Notes: a model not told the origin generated them from the sequence alone. Shown: positions 15,370 through 23,456, counted from the first letter of the stretch. The stretch: DNA of 29,947 bases from Syntrophaceae bacterium UBA2251 (GCA_002347815.1 DDXV01000036.1:245-30191); one strand, 5' to 3'. Numbers and translations: made by a program.

Positions 15370-15960
15370 TCAACCGGGCGCCGCATCGCCGTAAAAGAAG
15401 CGTTGGGCGGCCACGTGACCCGCATCCCGGAATTCGACCCCCTCTCGCGCCAGCAGCGCCCGCTTCATCTTGAGCCCGCCGCCGAAGCCGCCCAAGCTCC
15501 CGTCGGAACGGATCACCCGGTGGCAGGGGATCGCGAGGGGGAAGGGGTTCGTCGCCAGGGCCGTCCCGACCGCGCGGGCGGCCCCGGGGCGCCCCAGGCG
15601 CCCCGCCACGAGGCCGTACGTGCTGACCCGCCCGCGGGGGATCGCGTGGTCCGCGCACAGAACCTCCCGCTGGAAGGCGGGGCACCGGTCGAGGCGAAGG
15701 GCGTCGAGGGGAAACCGGACGTCCGCACCGTTCAGGGAGGCCTCCAGCCGCTCCGCCAGGGCGTCGATCTCGGGGCAGGCCGCCGCCACAGCCGTGGGGA
15801 AGAAGGTCAGGAGCTTCTCCTCGACCGTTCGGTCCGGCGCGGGGATCAGGATGCGGTCGATTCCGGGCGCGCCCGCGCGGACCGACCAGAGCACCGCGAT
15901 CGTTCCGAACGGCGTGTCGCGCAGGCGGAAGGCGGGCGGTTGCGCGGGGGTCGGTTTCAT
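15370..15960 (-). CDS. ogt: Methylated-DNA-[protein]-cysteine S-methyltransferase (Ogt-type)
   Basis: Suicidal DNA repair protein that removes O6-alkyl groups from guanine onto its own cysteine. The active-site motif IPCHRVIRSDG is intact (Cys146), as are the helix-turn-helix/arginine-finger region RVSTYGLVAGRLGRPGAARAVGTAL and GGFGGGLKMKRALLAREG. The 196 residues consist of a variable N-terminal domain and the conserved C-terminal domain, typical of Ogt. It follows kdsB by 64 bases on the same strand, with a GGAGAG sequence before its ATG. It has no evident functional link to the LPS genes and may simply ride on the same transcript. Confidence 0.95.
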   Translation of the reverse strand: MKPTPAQPPAFRLRDTPFGTIAVLWSVRAGAPGIDRILIPAPDRTVEEKLLTFFPTAVAAACPEIDALAERLEASLNGADVRFPLDALRLDRCPAFQREVLCADHAIPRGRVSTYGLVAGRLGRPGAARAVGTALATNPFPLAIPCHRVIRSDGSLGGFGGGLKMKRALLAREGVEFRDAGHVAAQRFFYGDAAPG

Positions 15961-16024
15961 CCTGCTTGCGTCTCTCCAAACCGCTTCCGGAAAGGGCCCT
16001 CTCCGCGTCGCCTCGCCGGAACGG

Positions 16025-16789
16025 CTACGCCTCGATTTCGCCGCTCAGGAGTCGGCGGACGCGCTCGAGTTCCTGGGGGGTGTCCACCTCCACGGAGTCG
16101 TGGGCGGTCTCGACGACCCGGATCCGATAGCCGTGTTCCAGGGCGCGGAGCTGCTCCAGGGCCTCGAGTTTTTCCAGGGTTCCCTCCGGCAGGCGGGTGA
16201 AGGTGTCGAGAAAGTGGCGCCGGTAGGCATAGATGCCGTGGTGCTTGTAGTAGTCGGCGACGAGCCCCCGGTCCCGGACGTAGGGGATCGTCGCGCGCGA
16301 GAAGTACAGGGCGAAGCCGTGACGGTCGCACGCGACCTTGACGGCGTTGGGGTGGGTGATCTCCTCCTCGCGCCGGATGCGGTAGATCAGGGTGGACATG
16401 GGAATGGCGGGATCGGCCAGAAGCGGGGCGACGACCTCGTCGATCTGCGCGGGGGCGAAGGCGGGCTGATCGCCCTGGATGTTGACGATGATCGCGTCGT
16501 CCCCGACGGGCAGGTCGAGCAGCCGCACCGCCTCGGCGATGCGGTCCGTCCCGGAGCGGTGGCGGTCGGAGGTCATGACGGCCCGGCCGCCGAAGGCGGT
16601 GACGGCGTTGAAGATGCGCGCGTCGTCGGTCGCCACGGCCGCGGTCGTCACCGCGGGGGAGCGGAGCACGCGTTCGTAGACGTGCCGGATCATCGGCTTG
16701 CCGCACAGGTCGGCGAGCGGCTTGCCGGGGAACCGGCTCGACCCCCAGCGAGAGGGGATGATGCAGATCACCGCGGGTTGGTCCATCAT
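16025..16789 (-). CDS. kdsB: CMP-Kdo (or CMP-Kdo8N) synthetase, KdsB
   Basis: Activates Kdo-type sugar with CTP for lipid A-core assembly in the cytoplasm. At 254 residues it is full length. The family motifs are clear: IPSRWGSSRFPGKPLADLCGKPMI (nucleotide-binding loop), DRHRSGTDRIAEA, NIQGDQPAF and the end motif VETAHDSVEVDTPQELERVR. ACGGAG lies before the first of two tandem ATGs. It is the last of four same-strand genes for Kdo/heptose chemistry. In Shewanella the KdsB beside kdnA-kdnB prefers 8-amino-Kdo over Kdo, so the same preference is plausible here but is inference from context only. Confidence 0.95.
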   Translation of the reverse strand: MMDQPAVICIIPSRWGSSRFPGKPLADLCGKPMIRHVYERVLRSPAVTTAAVATDDARIFNAVTAFGGRAVMTSDRHRSGTDRIAEAVRLLDLPVGDDAIIVNIQGDQPAFAPAQIDEVVAPLLADPAIPMSTLIYRIRREEEITHPNAVKVACDRHGFALYFSRATIPYVRDRGLVADYYKHHGIYAYRRHFLDTFTRLPEGTLEKLEALEQLRALEHGYRIRVVETAHDSVEVDTPQELERVRRLLSGEIEA

Positions 16790-16933
16790 GATCCGTCTCC
16801 GTTCGACATCGGCCCTGTGCGGCGGTCTTCGCCGCCGCCCGGCCCCGCTCCCGGTGTCCGGGGAGGCGGCGCGACGCGCTGAAGCCGACCGCCGGCGCCA
16901 GGCCCCCGTTACGGCGGCCCGCCGGTCCGGACG

Positions 16934-17905
16934 CTACAGCCGCGGGTCCGGCTGCGCGAGGCGCCCCGCGACGTAATCCTGGACGGCCTCCTCCAGGGGG
17001 CGGAAGGTCGCCGGGCAGCCCGTCGCCCGGATCTTGTCCATCTTCGCCTCCGTGAAGTACTGGTACTGGGCGTCCAGCCCGGGCGGCATGTCGATGTAGT
17101 CGATGGCGGGCTCCCGTCCCAGCGCGGCGAACACGGCCCCGATCAGGTCGTTCCACGTCCGGGCCTGACCCGTCCCCAGGTTGAAGATGCCGTTGATGTC
17201 GGGGTGGTCCAGAAGCCAGCGCATCACCTCGACCGCGTCCTTCACGTACACGAAGTCGCGCTTCTGCCCGCCGTCGGGGTACTCGGCCCGGCACGACTTG
17301 AACAGCCGCACCCGGCCCTCCCGCCGGATCTGGTGGAAGGCCTTGAAGACGACGCTCGCCATGTCCCCCTTGTGGTACTCGTTGGGGCCGAAGACGTTGA
17401 AGAACTTGAGCCCCGCGATCCGCTCCTCCGCCTTGCGGCGCAGGACCCACAGGTCGAAGAGCTGCTTGGAATAGCCGTACATGTTGATGGGGTGCAGGGT
17501 GCGGGTGACGTCGTCGCCGTCGTCGAACCCCAGGCGGCCGTCGCCGTAGGTCGCGGCGGAGCTGGCGTAGACGAACCGGCAGCGCTTGCGCAGGGCCCAC
17601 TCCGCGAGCCGGCAGCTGTAGTGGAAGTTGTTCTCCATCAGGTAGTCGGCGTCCCGCTCCGTGGTCGAGGAGCAGGCCCCCATGTGGACGATGGCCCGGG
17701 GCCGGAAGGGCAGGTCGTCCTTGATCAGGAGCCGGAGGAATTCGTCCTTGTGGAGGAAGTCGGCGAAACGCCGGTTGACGAGGTTCTTCCACTTCTCTTC
17801 CGTTCCCAGGCGGTCGACGATGACGATGTTGTCGATCCCCTCGAGGTTCAACCGCCAGACGAAGGCGCTTCCGATGAATCCGGCCCCGCCGGTGACGACG
17901 ATCAT
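16934..17905 (-). CDS. hldD: ADP-L-glycero-D-manno-heptose 6-epimerase
   Basis: NADP-dependent epimerase (323 residues) that makes ADP-L-glycero-beta-D-manno-heptose, the donor for LPS inner-core heptoses. The Rossmann motif TGGAGFIGSAFVWRLN sits at the very start, followed by the characteristic HMGACSSTTERDADYLMENN, YASSAATYG and the catalytic Y-x3-K in YGYSKQLFD. FNVFGPNEYHKGDMASVVFK is a strong HldD signature. The ATG at 17905 has GTAAGGAG upstream; the frame runs further back into the preceding gene but without meaning. It begins 11 bases after the aminotransferase stop, so the two are in one operon. Confidence 0.97.
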   Translation of the reverse strand: MIVVTGGAGFIGSAFVWRLNLEGIDNIVIVDRLGTEEKWKNLVNRRFADFLHKDEFLRLLIKDDLPFRPRAIVHMGACSSTTERDADYLMENNFHYSCRLAEWALRKRCRFVYASSAATYGDGRLGFDDGDDVTRTLHPINMYGYSKQLFDLWVLRRKAEERIAGLKFFNVFGPNEYHKGDMASVVFKAFHQIRREGRVRLFKSCRAEYPDGGQKRDFVYVKDAVEVMRWLLDHPDINGIFNLGTGQARTWNDLIGAVFAALGREPAIDYIDMPPGLDAQYQYFTEAKMDKIRATGCPATFRPLEEAVQDYVAGRLAQPDPRL

Positions 17906-17916
17906 AATGGGTCTCC

Positions 17917-19119
17917 TTACAGGGTTCGGGCCGCCTGCGCGATGGCCTCTCCGATCCGGGCGAGCCGCTCCTCGGCCATCCGGACGGAGATTCCCATGAC
18001 GAGGGTCCGGCCCAGGAGGTCTTCCGCCCGGGGGATGCCCTCCCGGCCGTAGGATGCCTTGCCCGCGTAAGACGGGTCCTTGAACGGGTACTGTTTCGCG
18101 TTGGCGGTGGCCTGGGCGAGGAAGTGCTCCCAGTTGGGGACGTAGTGCCACTTGTTGAACTTGAAGCAGGTCGTGTCCACCCCCCCGGCCGCCAGGGCCT
18201 TCTGGAAGCGCGCCGCCAGATCCTCGGTGGGCAGGTTGAAGGCGAGGAAGGTCGCCGTATCCCCGTCGGCGTCCGGCAGTTCCCGGAATCCCACGCCCTT
18301 GACGTTCGCCAGCATCGCCTTGATCGTCGCCTTGTTCGCCCGCTGGCCCGCGACGACCCGGTCGAGCTTCCTGAGCTGGGCGAGGCCGATCGCGCCCTGG
18401 AGTTCGTTCATCCGGTAGTTGAAGCCGAGGATCGTCCGGCCTTCCATCGCCCGGCTCACCGCGGGGTTGTGGTCGTGGCCGTGGTCGTGGACCCAGTCGG
18501 CCCGGTCGTAGAGGGCCTTGCTGTCGGTCATGACGAGCCCGCCCTCGCCGGTGGTGATCGTCTTGTAGTAGTCGAAGCTGAAGATCCCCATGTCGCCGAA
18601 GGTCCCGAGCTTCTTGCCCTTGAAGCTCCCGCCGCAGCCCTGGGCGTTGTCTTCGAGGACGAGCAGGTTGTGCTTCTTCGCGACCGCCAGGATCCGGTCG
18701 ATGTGGGCGGCGGCCCCGCACATGTGCACGGGGATGACGGCCCGCGTGTGCGGGGTCAGCTTCCGCTCGATATCCGCCGGATCGAGGTTGAGCGAATCGT
18801 CGATGTCCGCCATGACGGGGATCGCCCCCACCTCCAGGACCGCCTCGTAGGTCGCGACGAAGGTGAAGGCCGGGCAGATCACCTCGTCCCCGGGGCCGAC
18901 GCCCAAGGCCGCGAGGGCCACCTTGAGCGCGCACGACCCGGAGGTCACGCCCAGGGCGTAAGCCGCCCCGCAGTACAGGGCGAATTCCTCCTCCATCTGC
19001 CGGACCTTGAAGATTCCCTTCCGCTCGGCGTCGAAGCCGTACCGCATCAGGACGCCCGTTTCGAGGACATCCATCACCTCCTGGATTTCTTCCTTACCGA
19101 TCAATTCCGCACCGGCCAT
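17917..19119 (-). CDS. kdnA: PLP-dependent aminotransferase, DegT/DnrJ family; likely KdnA (8-oxo-Kdo aminotransferase)
   Basis: 400-residue fold-type I aminotransferase of the sugar-modifying DegT/DnrJ/EryC1 family. The Schiff-base lysine is Lys186 in FSFDYYKTITTGEGGLV, with the PLP Asp157 in LEDNAQGCGGSFKG and the SGSCALKVAL phosphate site. A distinctive HDHGHDH stretch follows at 211-217. It sits between a KdnB-like alcohol dehydrogenase and hldD-kdsB. KdnB and KdnA together convert Kdo to 8-amino-3,8-dideoxy-octulosonate in Shewanella; the matching gene pair next to kdsB is the main reason for this call. AAGGAGG before the ATG fixes the start. Alternatives such as other nucleotide-sugar aminotransferases are less likely because no nucleotide-hexose enzymes are nearby. 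Confidence 0.78.
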   Translation of the reverse strand: MAGAELIGKEEIQEVMDVLETGVLMRYGFDAERKGIFKVRQMEEEFALYCGAAYALGVTSGSCALKVALAALGVGPGDEVICPAFTFVATYEAVLEVGAIPVMADIDDSLNLDPADIERKLTPHTRAVIPVHMCGAAAHIDRILAVAKKHNLLVLEDNAQGCGGSFKGKKLGTFGDMGIFSFDYYKTITTGEGGLVMTDSKALYDRADWVHDHGHDHNPAVSRAMEGRTILGFNYRMNELQGAIGLAQLRKLDRVVAGQRANKATIKAMLANVKGVGFRELPDADGDTATFLAFNLPTEDLAARFQKALAAGGVDTTCFKFNKWHYVPNWEHFLAQATANAKQYPFKDPSYAGKASYGREGIPRAEDLLGRTLVMGISVRMAEERLARIGEAIAQAARTL

Positions 19120-19171
19120 CTGCCGCCTCCTTCAGGGTTATGATGATGCCGTCGATCCCGAAATCATGAAG

Positions 19172-20329
19172 TCAAAAAGCGTCCCGGTAGATCTGGATCG
19201 CGTCCTCCCGCGTGACCTTCCGGGGGTTATTGGCCAGGGGGCGCGCCACGGTCAGGGCCGCCTCGGCCAAGGCGGGGAAGTCCTCCTCCCGGACATCGAA
19301 ATCCCCGAGGGTCTCCGTGATCCCGCAGTCCTCGATCAGGGTCTCCACCGCCTCGATCGCCAGGCACGCCGCCTCGCGCAGGGGCAGATCGTCGGGAATC
19401 TCCCCCATCGCCTCGGCGATGATCGTGAACTTCTCCAGGGCGCCCGGCAGGTTGTAGGCCATGACGGCGGGCAGGAGGAGCGTGTTCGCCATCCCGTGGG
19501 GGATGCCGTAGCGGCCGCCCAGGGGGTACGAGAGCGAATGCACCGCCGTCACGCCGGCGTTGGCGAGCCCCAAGCCCGCGTAGAGGCTGCCCAGGAGCAT
19601 CTGCTCGCGGGCCTCCACGTTGCCGCCGTCGTGGACGCAGGTCCGGAGGTTCTCGGCGATGAGCCCGATCGCCTCCAGGGAGAGGAGTTCGCTCATCGGC
19701 GAGGCGTTGATCGAGGTGAACGATTCGATGGCGTGGCACAGGGCGTCGATGCCCGTGGTCGCCGTGGGCCCCGGGGGGAGGCTCAGGGTCAGCAGGGGGT
19801 CCAAGAGCGCCACGTCCGGATAGAGGTACGGGCTGTTCATCCCCTCCTTCTTTTTGAGGGTCTTCCGCATGAAAACCGCGGTGAAGGTCACTTCGCTGCC
19901 CGTCCCCGCCGTCGTGGGGACCATGATCGTGGGGAGTCCGGGGCCGGGGACCTTGCCGAGCCCCAGGTAATCGGCCGCCCGGCCGCGGTTGGCCGCGATG
20001 ACCGCCACCGCCTTGGCGAGATCCATGGCGCTGCCGCCGCCGACGCCGACGACGAGATCGCATTTCGCCTTGAGCGCGGCCTGCGCCCCCGCGTCGGCCA
20101 GCTCCAGGCGGGGCTCCGCCTCCGCGCGGTCGAACAGGACGGGTTTGAGGCCCGCGTCTTTGAGCAGGGCCTCCAGCCGATCCGGAATGCCGGTGGCGGC
20201 GAGATTCCTGTCCAGGACGACGAACGGGCGGGAGCCCTTGAGGTCGCGGACCTGCCCGGCCAGGCCGTCGAAGGCCGCCCGGCCGAAGACGATCCGTTTC
20301 GCGCCCGTGAAGGCAAATGGTTTCACCAT
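19172..20329 (-). CDS. kdnB: Iron-type alcohol dehydrogenase; likely KdnB (Kdo C8 oxidase, NAD-dependent)
   Basis: 385-residue group III metal-dependent alcohol dehydrogenase. The NAD-binding motif VVGVGGGSAMDLAKA (Gly97-Ser100) and the metal ligands Asp195, His199 (GIDALCHAIESF), His264 (AVHSLSYPLGG) and His278 (GIPHGMAN) are all present, so it should be active. It lies 52 bases upstream of the KdnA-like gene, and both are upstream of kdsB. This suggests oxidation of the C8 hydroxyl of Kdo to an aldehyde, the first step to Kdo8N. An upstream GTG at 20350 is possible, but the ATG at 20329 has AAAGGAG at 7 bases. On sequence alone it could be a butanol- or lactaldehyde-type dehydrogenase; the assignment to KdnB rests on the neighbours. 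Confidence 0.78.
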   Translation of the reverse strand: MVKPFAFTGAKRIVFGRAAFDGLAGQVRDLKGSRPFVVLDRNLAATGIPDRLEALLKDAGLKPVLFDRAEAEPRLELADAGAQAALKAKCDLVVGVGGGSAMDLAKAVAVIAANRGRAADYLGLGKVPGPGLPTIMVPTTAGTGSEVTFTAVFMRKTLKKKEGMNSPYLYPDVALLDPLLTLSLPPGPTATTGIDALCHAIESFTSINASPMSELLSLEAIGLIAENLRTCVHDGGNVEAREQMLLGSLYAGLGLANAGVTAVHSLSYPLGGRYGIPHGMANTLLLPAVMAYNLPGALEKFTIIAEAMGEIPDDLPLREAACLAIEAVETLIEDCGITETLGDFDVREEDFPALAEAALTVARPLANNPRKVTREDAIQIYRDAF

Positions 20330-20376
20330 GATGCCGCTCCTTTTTTGCACGCAATTGCAGGGATGTTCAAAGGTGG

Positions 20377-20405
20377 GTAATAAGTTCCGACCGGGGGAAA
20401 GTCAA
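20377..20405 (-). promoter_or_regulatory. Sigma70-type promoter for the kdnB-kdnA-hldD-kdsB operon
   Basis: On the minus strand, TTGACT (20400-20405), a 17-base spacer and TATTAC (20377-20382). The -35 element overlaps the stop codon of the upstream RNA methyltransferase gene, giving the LPS genes a start independent of it. Confidence 0.65.
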
Positions 20406-21136
20406 GCCTTTTTGTTTTCCGTATGCCAGTCCACCTGGCGGCAGATGCCGCGGAGGATCTTGACCTCCTTCGCGGTCAGGCCCGTCCGGGCGAAGAGACG
20501 GCGGAGATGCATCATCCAGTAGCCGGGATTCTGCGGATTGAGGAAGCCGATCCGCCTCAGCAGGTCCTCGACCTGGCCGTACATGCCCTCCAGCTCCGCC
20601 ACGGAGGCGAGACGATGGCCGATGGCTTTGCGCCCGGTCCAGCGGGCGACGAGGATCTCGTAGGCGAGGATCATGACCGCGTGGGAGAGGTTCAGGGACT
20701 TGAAGCCGGCCGTGGGGATGTTCACGACGAGGTGGCAGAACTTGAGGTCGTCGTTGGTGAGGCCGGTGTCTTCCGGACCGAAGAGGAGGGCGACCGCGTT
20801 GTCCGGGGAAAGCGCGGCGAGCCGGGCCGCCATCTCCCGGGGCGAGACCACCGGGCCGCGGCCGACGCCCAGGCGCGCCGTCGTCCCGACGCAGTACCGG
20901 AAATCGCCCAGCGCCTCCCCGAGAGTGTCCCGGTGCTCCAGCCGGTCGATCAGGTCGGCGGCCTCGTGGGTGGCGCGCATGCGCAGCTCCTCCTCGTCGA
21001 GGTCGCGGTGGCCCACCACGATGAGGCGGCTGATCCCCATATTCTTCGCGCACCGCGCCGCGGAACCGACGTTGCCCGCATACTTGGGCCGGTTCAGGAC
21101 GATGGCGATATCGGTGGTGTGTCCGTGCTGCTCCAC
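20402..21136 (-). CDS. trmJ: tRNA/rRNA 2'-O-methyltransferase, SpoU/TrmH family (TrmJ-like)
   Basis: SPOUT-fold RNA methyltransferase, probably modifying position 32 of tRNAs. It shows the three knot motifs: NVGSAARCAKNMGI near the N-terminus, ALLFGPEDTGLTNDDL in the middle and NLSHAVMILAYE near residue 170. A C-terminal helical extension (LRRIGFLNPQNPGYWMMHLRRLF, then LTAKEVKILRGICRQVDW) is typical of TrmJ. The GTG at 21136, after GGGAGAAAAGGG, gives 244 residues in line with the family. The frame also extends to a GTG at 21247, but that would add 37 low-complexity Arg/Pro/Gly residues. It is divergent from rsmG. Confidence 0.9.
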   Translation of the reverse strand: MEQHGHTTDIAIVLNRPKYAGNVGSAARCAKNMGISRLIVVGHRDLDEEELRMRATHEAADLIDRLEHRDTLGEALGDFRYCVGTTARLGVGRGPVVSPREMAARLAALSPDNAVALLFGPEDTGLTNDDLKFCHLVVNIPTAGFKSLNLSHAVMILAYEILVARWTGRKAIGHRLASVAELEGMYGQVEDLLRRIGFLNPQNPGYWMMHLRRLFARTGLTAKEVKILRGICRQVDWHTENKKA

Positions 21137-21282
21137 GAATCCCTTTTCTCCCGGCCGCCCGCGACCCGGACGGCCCGCCCGCGCCGCGACGGGCTTCGGA
21201 TCGGCGGTCGCATCGCGCGACGGGGGCGCACCCGGACGCGCCTTCACCCCCGGTCCATGCCGGCCTCGCGCCCCGGCGCAAC

Positions 21283-21310
21283 CCTATGGCGTTTGTCGCG
21301 GGTCTGTCAA
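21283..21310 (-). promoter_or_regulatory. Sigma70-type promoter for the trmJ-like gene
   Basis: On the minus strand, perfect TTGACA (21305-21310), a 16-base spacer and CATAGG (21283-21288). The predicted start lies about 140 bases before the chosen GTG. Confidence 0.55.
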
Positions 21311-21335
21311 GGGCTTTTGCGCCGCAACGGAAGGG

Positions 21336-21364
21336 TTGTCCGGGAGCGCCTTTTGGGCTATAGG
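21336..21364 (+). promoter_or_regulatory. Sigma70-type promoter for rsmG
   Basis: TTGTCC (21336-21341), a 17-base spacer and TATAGG (21359-21364), with about 85 bases of leader before the rsmG ATG. Confidence 0.55.
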
Positions 21365-21457
21365 GTGCGAAAAGTGGCGGACGGCTCGACCGGAACGCGG
21401 TGGGGCCGCCGCCTCCTGCCCGGACCGTCCGCGTCCGGGCGGGGGAAACGCGGGAAC

Positions 21458-22183
21458 ATGGATCAGAACGAAGTCGCCGCCCCGAAAGAGCACGCCCGGC
21501 TTGACCCCTTCTGGCAGGGGGCGGCCGCATGGGGCGTCTCCCTGACGGACGCCCAGCGCCGGCAGTTCGCCCGTTACGCGGACGAACTGCTTTTCTGGAA
21601 CGCGCGGATGAACCTGGTTTCGCTGAAGTCCGGGCTCGACCTCCCCGTGCGCCATTTCCTCGACTCCCTGACCCCGCTGCCCTACCTGGGCGACGGGGCC
21701 TCGGATCTCATCGATCTCGGATCCGGGGCCGGATTTCCGGGGCTGCCGCTGAAGATCGCCCGTCCGGACCTCACGGTCCGACTGCTCGAGGCCTCCCGGA
21801 AGAAGTCGTCGTTTCTGAAGCAGGTCGTCCGGGGCCTGGGCCTGGCGGGGATCGAGGTGCTGAACCGGCGGGCGGAAGCGGGCGCGACGGGGGCGCGCTA
21901 CGACGTCGTGATTTCCCGGGCGACGTGGAAACTGCCGGAGTTCGTGGCGCGGGGAAGCGCCTTTCTGAGGGCCGGCGGACGCCTGATGGCCATGAAGGGC
22001 GCCGACATCCAGGAGGAACGGGACGCGGCGCTCCCCGTCGCGGACCGGATGGGACTGGCGGCGCCGGCAGTCCACGAATTCCGCCTGCCCGTCACCGGCG
22101 ACCGGCGCACCCTGATCGTCTTCACCAAAAAGGTTTACTTCCCGCCTCGGGTGGGGTATGATCCCTCAAACGAACGTCCTTAA
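21458..22183 (+). CDS. rsmG: 16S rRNA (guanine527-N7)-methyltransferase
   Basis: AdoMet-dependent enzyme that methylates G527 in the 530 loop of 16S rRNA. The AdoMet motif LIDLGSGAGFPGLPLKIARPD is at about residues 84-104, preceded by the family's ELLFWNARMNLVSLKS and HFLDSLTPLPYL. ISRATWKLPEFV and the GGRLMAMKG strand follow. It has 241 residues, a little longer than the usual 205-240. The start at ATG 21458 follows a GGGGGAAACGCGGGAAC leader; the open frame further upstream belongs to antisense sequence of the neighbouring gene. It stands alone here rather than with gidA/mnmG or parAB. Confidence 0.95.
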   Translation: MDQNEVAAPKEHARLDPFWQGAAAWGVSLTDAQRRQFARYADELLFWNARMNLVSLKSGLDLPVRHFLDSLTPLPYLGDGASDLIDLGSGAGFPGLPLKIARPDLTVRLLEASRKKSSFLKQVVRGLGLAGIEVLNRRAEAGATGARYDVVISRATWKLPEFVARGSAFLRAGGRLMAMKGADIQEERDAALPVADRMGLAAPAVHEFRLPVTGDRRTLIVFTKKVYFPPRVGYDPSNERP

Positions 22184-22304
22184 CCGTCACTGATCCCGTA
22201 TCGCCCATCCGACCCGAAACGCGCTTCTCCGACAGGAACGGCCGGGTGTCATGACCGGTCTGAAGCCGTTTCAAGACAGGAAGTTCAGAAGAAGGACCAT
22301 CGCG

Positions 22305-23045
22305 TCACCGGCATTCGTTCGGGGTGCGGGGCTGGACCCAGCGGCCGGTGCTGCCGTCGTAAAACCACTTGTCCGGAAAACCGCGGCGCCTCACAAAAAC
22401 GGGGTTTTCCGCCCAGTTCATCAGTTCTTCGTAGGCCGAGTGGATTTTTCTGAAGTTTTGGGCATCCCCGCCCCGATCCGGGTGGTTCCGTTTGGCCTGC
22501 TGCCGATAAGCGCTCTTCAAGGTTTGCGCGAGTTCGGCCGAACCCAGCACCGCCCGGTCCAGCTTCAGCAGGGTCAGGGAGGCGCCCTGAACGGCGGGGA
22601 TGTGAATGGCCAGGGGCTTGACGACCGTCGGGGCGTCGTGGACCCGGATGGCCTGCTCCAGGACGCGCCGGGAGGCGAGGTACCGTTTTTGCGTGCGGCG
22701 CTTCTCCGCCCACCAGATGTCGCCCAAGAGGTTGGCCAGGCGGCTGAAGTCCTCGGCCGGCTTTTTCCCCGGGGAGCGGGGAAAAAGGAAGCTGAAGATT
22801 TCGGCGGAACCGTAGGTCAGGATATCCATGAAGACCATGTGCTCGGTGAAATAGAAGGTGGCGTAGCGGGTGTTGAGGGCCTGGACGAGGCCGATCCGCA
22901 TGTCCAGCTTTTGCCGCAGCCGCTGGCGGCATTCGCGGGAGCAGTATTTGCGGCGGCCCATGTGTTCCGTGGCGCCGCAGGACAGGCAGCGGTGCGGACC
23001 CTTCCCCTCCGGCGGTCGCACCATCAGGCTTCGGGACGGTTTCAT
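22305..23045 (-). CDS. J-domain protein with N-terminal zinc-finger-like motif
   Basis: 246-residue cytoplasmic protein, not recognised as a named gene. Residues 20-39 hold CLSCGATEHMGRRKYCSREC, a C-x2-C...C-x3-C zinc-finger-like unit. The middle (50-160) is helical with a hydrophobic centre (FYFTEHMVFMDILTYGSAEIFSFLF) and no clear family. Residues 160-212 form a J-domain ending: LKSAYRQQAKRNHPDRGGDAQNFRKIHSAYEEL with the HPD tripeptide at 188-190, which stimulates DnaK ATPase. A J-domain at the C-terminal side, behind a zinc finger, differs from classical DnaJ. It probably brings a specific client to DnaK. The ATG at 23045 is preferred but lacks a strong ribosome site. It is divergent from a small zinc ribbon gene. 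Confidence 0.8.
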   Translation of the reverse strand: MKPSRSLMVRPPEGKGPHRCLSCGATEHMGRRKYCSRECRQRLRQKLDMRIGLVQALNTRYATFYFTEHMVFMDILTYGSAEIFSFLFPRSPGKKPAEDFSRLANLLGDIWWAEKRRTQKRYLASRRVLEQAIRVHDAPTVVKPLAIHIPAVQGASLTLLKLDRAVLGSAELAQTLKSAYRQQAKRNHPDRGGDAQNFRKIHSAYEELMNWAENPVFVRRRGFPDKWFYDGSTGRWVQPRTPNECR

Positions 23046-23158
23046 CGGATGATCATACCAAGATTCACGCCGGGGGGGAAGGATCTTTTGTTTATGGGCC
23101 CCGCAAACGCCGCGCGTTTTGCCGGGGCGAATTCGCGACAACCTGAGAGACCCACGCA

Positions 23159-23446
23159 ATGAAACGCTGTTTTTCCTGCAAGAAGATTCTGAAACGGGTG
23201 GAAAATGTCGGCCGGCGGGAGTGTTGCCCCTTCTGCGGCGCGGACCTTCACGTCTGCCTGAACTGCCTCCACTACGATCCGGCGGCCTGCAATCAGTGCC
23301 GGGAGACGCAGGCGGAGCGGGTGCTCGACAAAAACCGGAGCAACTTCTGCGAATATTTTGTCCTGCGCGATGCCGACGCCCCGGAAGCGCCTCCGGTGCG
23401 GAAGCTTTCCGCCAAGGAGCAGCTCGAGGCCCTGTTCAAGAAGTAG
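23159..23446 (+). CDS. Small conserved zinc-ribbon protein, function unknown
   Basis: 95-residue protein with nine cysteines arranged in CxxC-type pairs: C4/C7, C22-C23/C26, C33/C36, C44/C47 and C64. This suggests one or two zinc ribbons. The pattern CPFCGADLHVCLNCLHYDP...CNQCRETQAERVLDKNRSNFCEYF recalls small uncharacterised proteins of Desulfobacterota, from memory. The acidic/Pro hinge is followed by a basic C-terminal helix (RKLSAKEQLEALFKK) that might bind a partner. It has a weak GAGAG ribosome site and its stop is 10 bases from the convergent larB stop. No function is claimed. Confidence 0.82.
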   Translation: MKRCFSCKKILKRVENVGRRECCPFCGADLHVCLNCLHYDPAACNQCRETQAERVLDKNRSNFCEYFVLRDADAPEAPPVRKLSAKEQLEALFKK

Positions 23447-23456
23447 GCCCCACCCT

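Larger units (their letters stand above)
21137..21457. other. Divergent intergenic region between trmJ-like gene and rsmG
   Basis: About 320 bases between the chosen start codons. It holds back-to-back sigma70-type promoters (minus 21283-21310, plus 21336-21364). Positions 21137-21247 are formally open in the trmJ frame but look like untranslated leader or a low-complexity extension. No operator-like palindrome or RNA gene was recognised here. Confidence 0.6.

Noticed and set aside
15370..15960. Whether the neighbouring DNA methyltransferase might also be a selenoprotein
   Set aside because: Its active-site motif PCHRV has an ordinary Cys codon and the gene has no internal stop.
14197..16200. 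667-codon plus-strand frame across DUF362 and ogt
   Set aside because: It is a mirror of convincing minus-strand genes, spanning two of them and the gap between. Composition is low-complexity.
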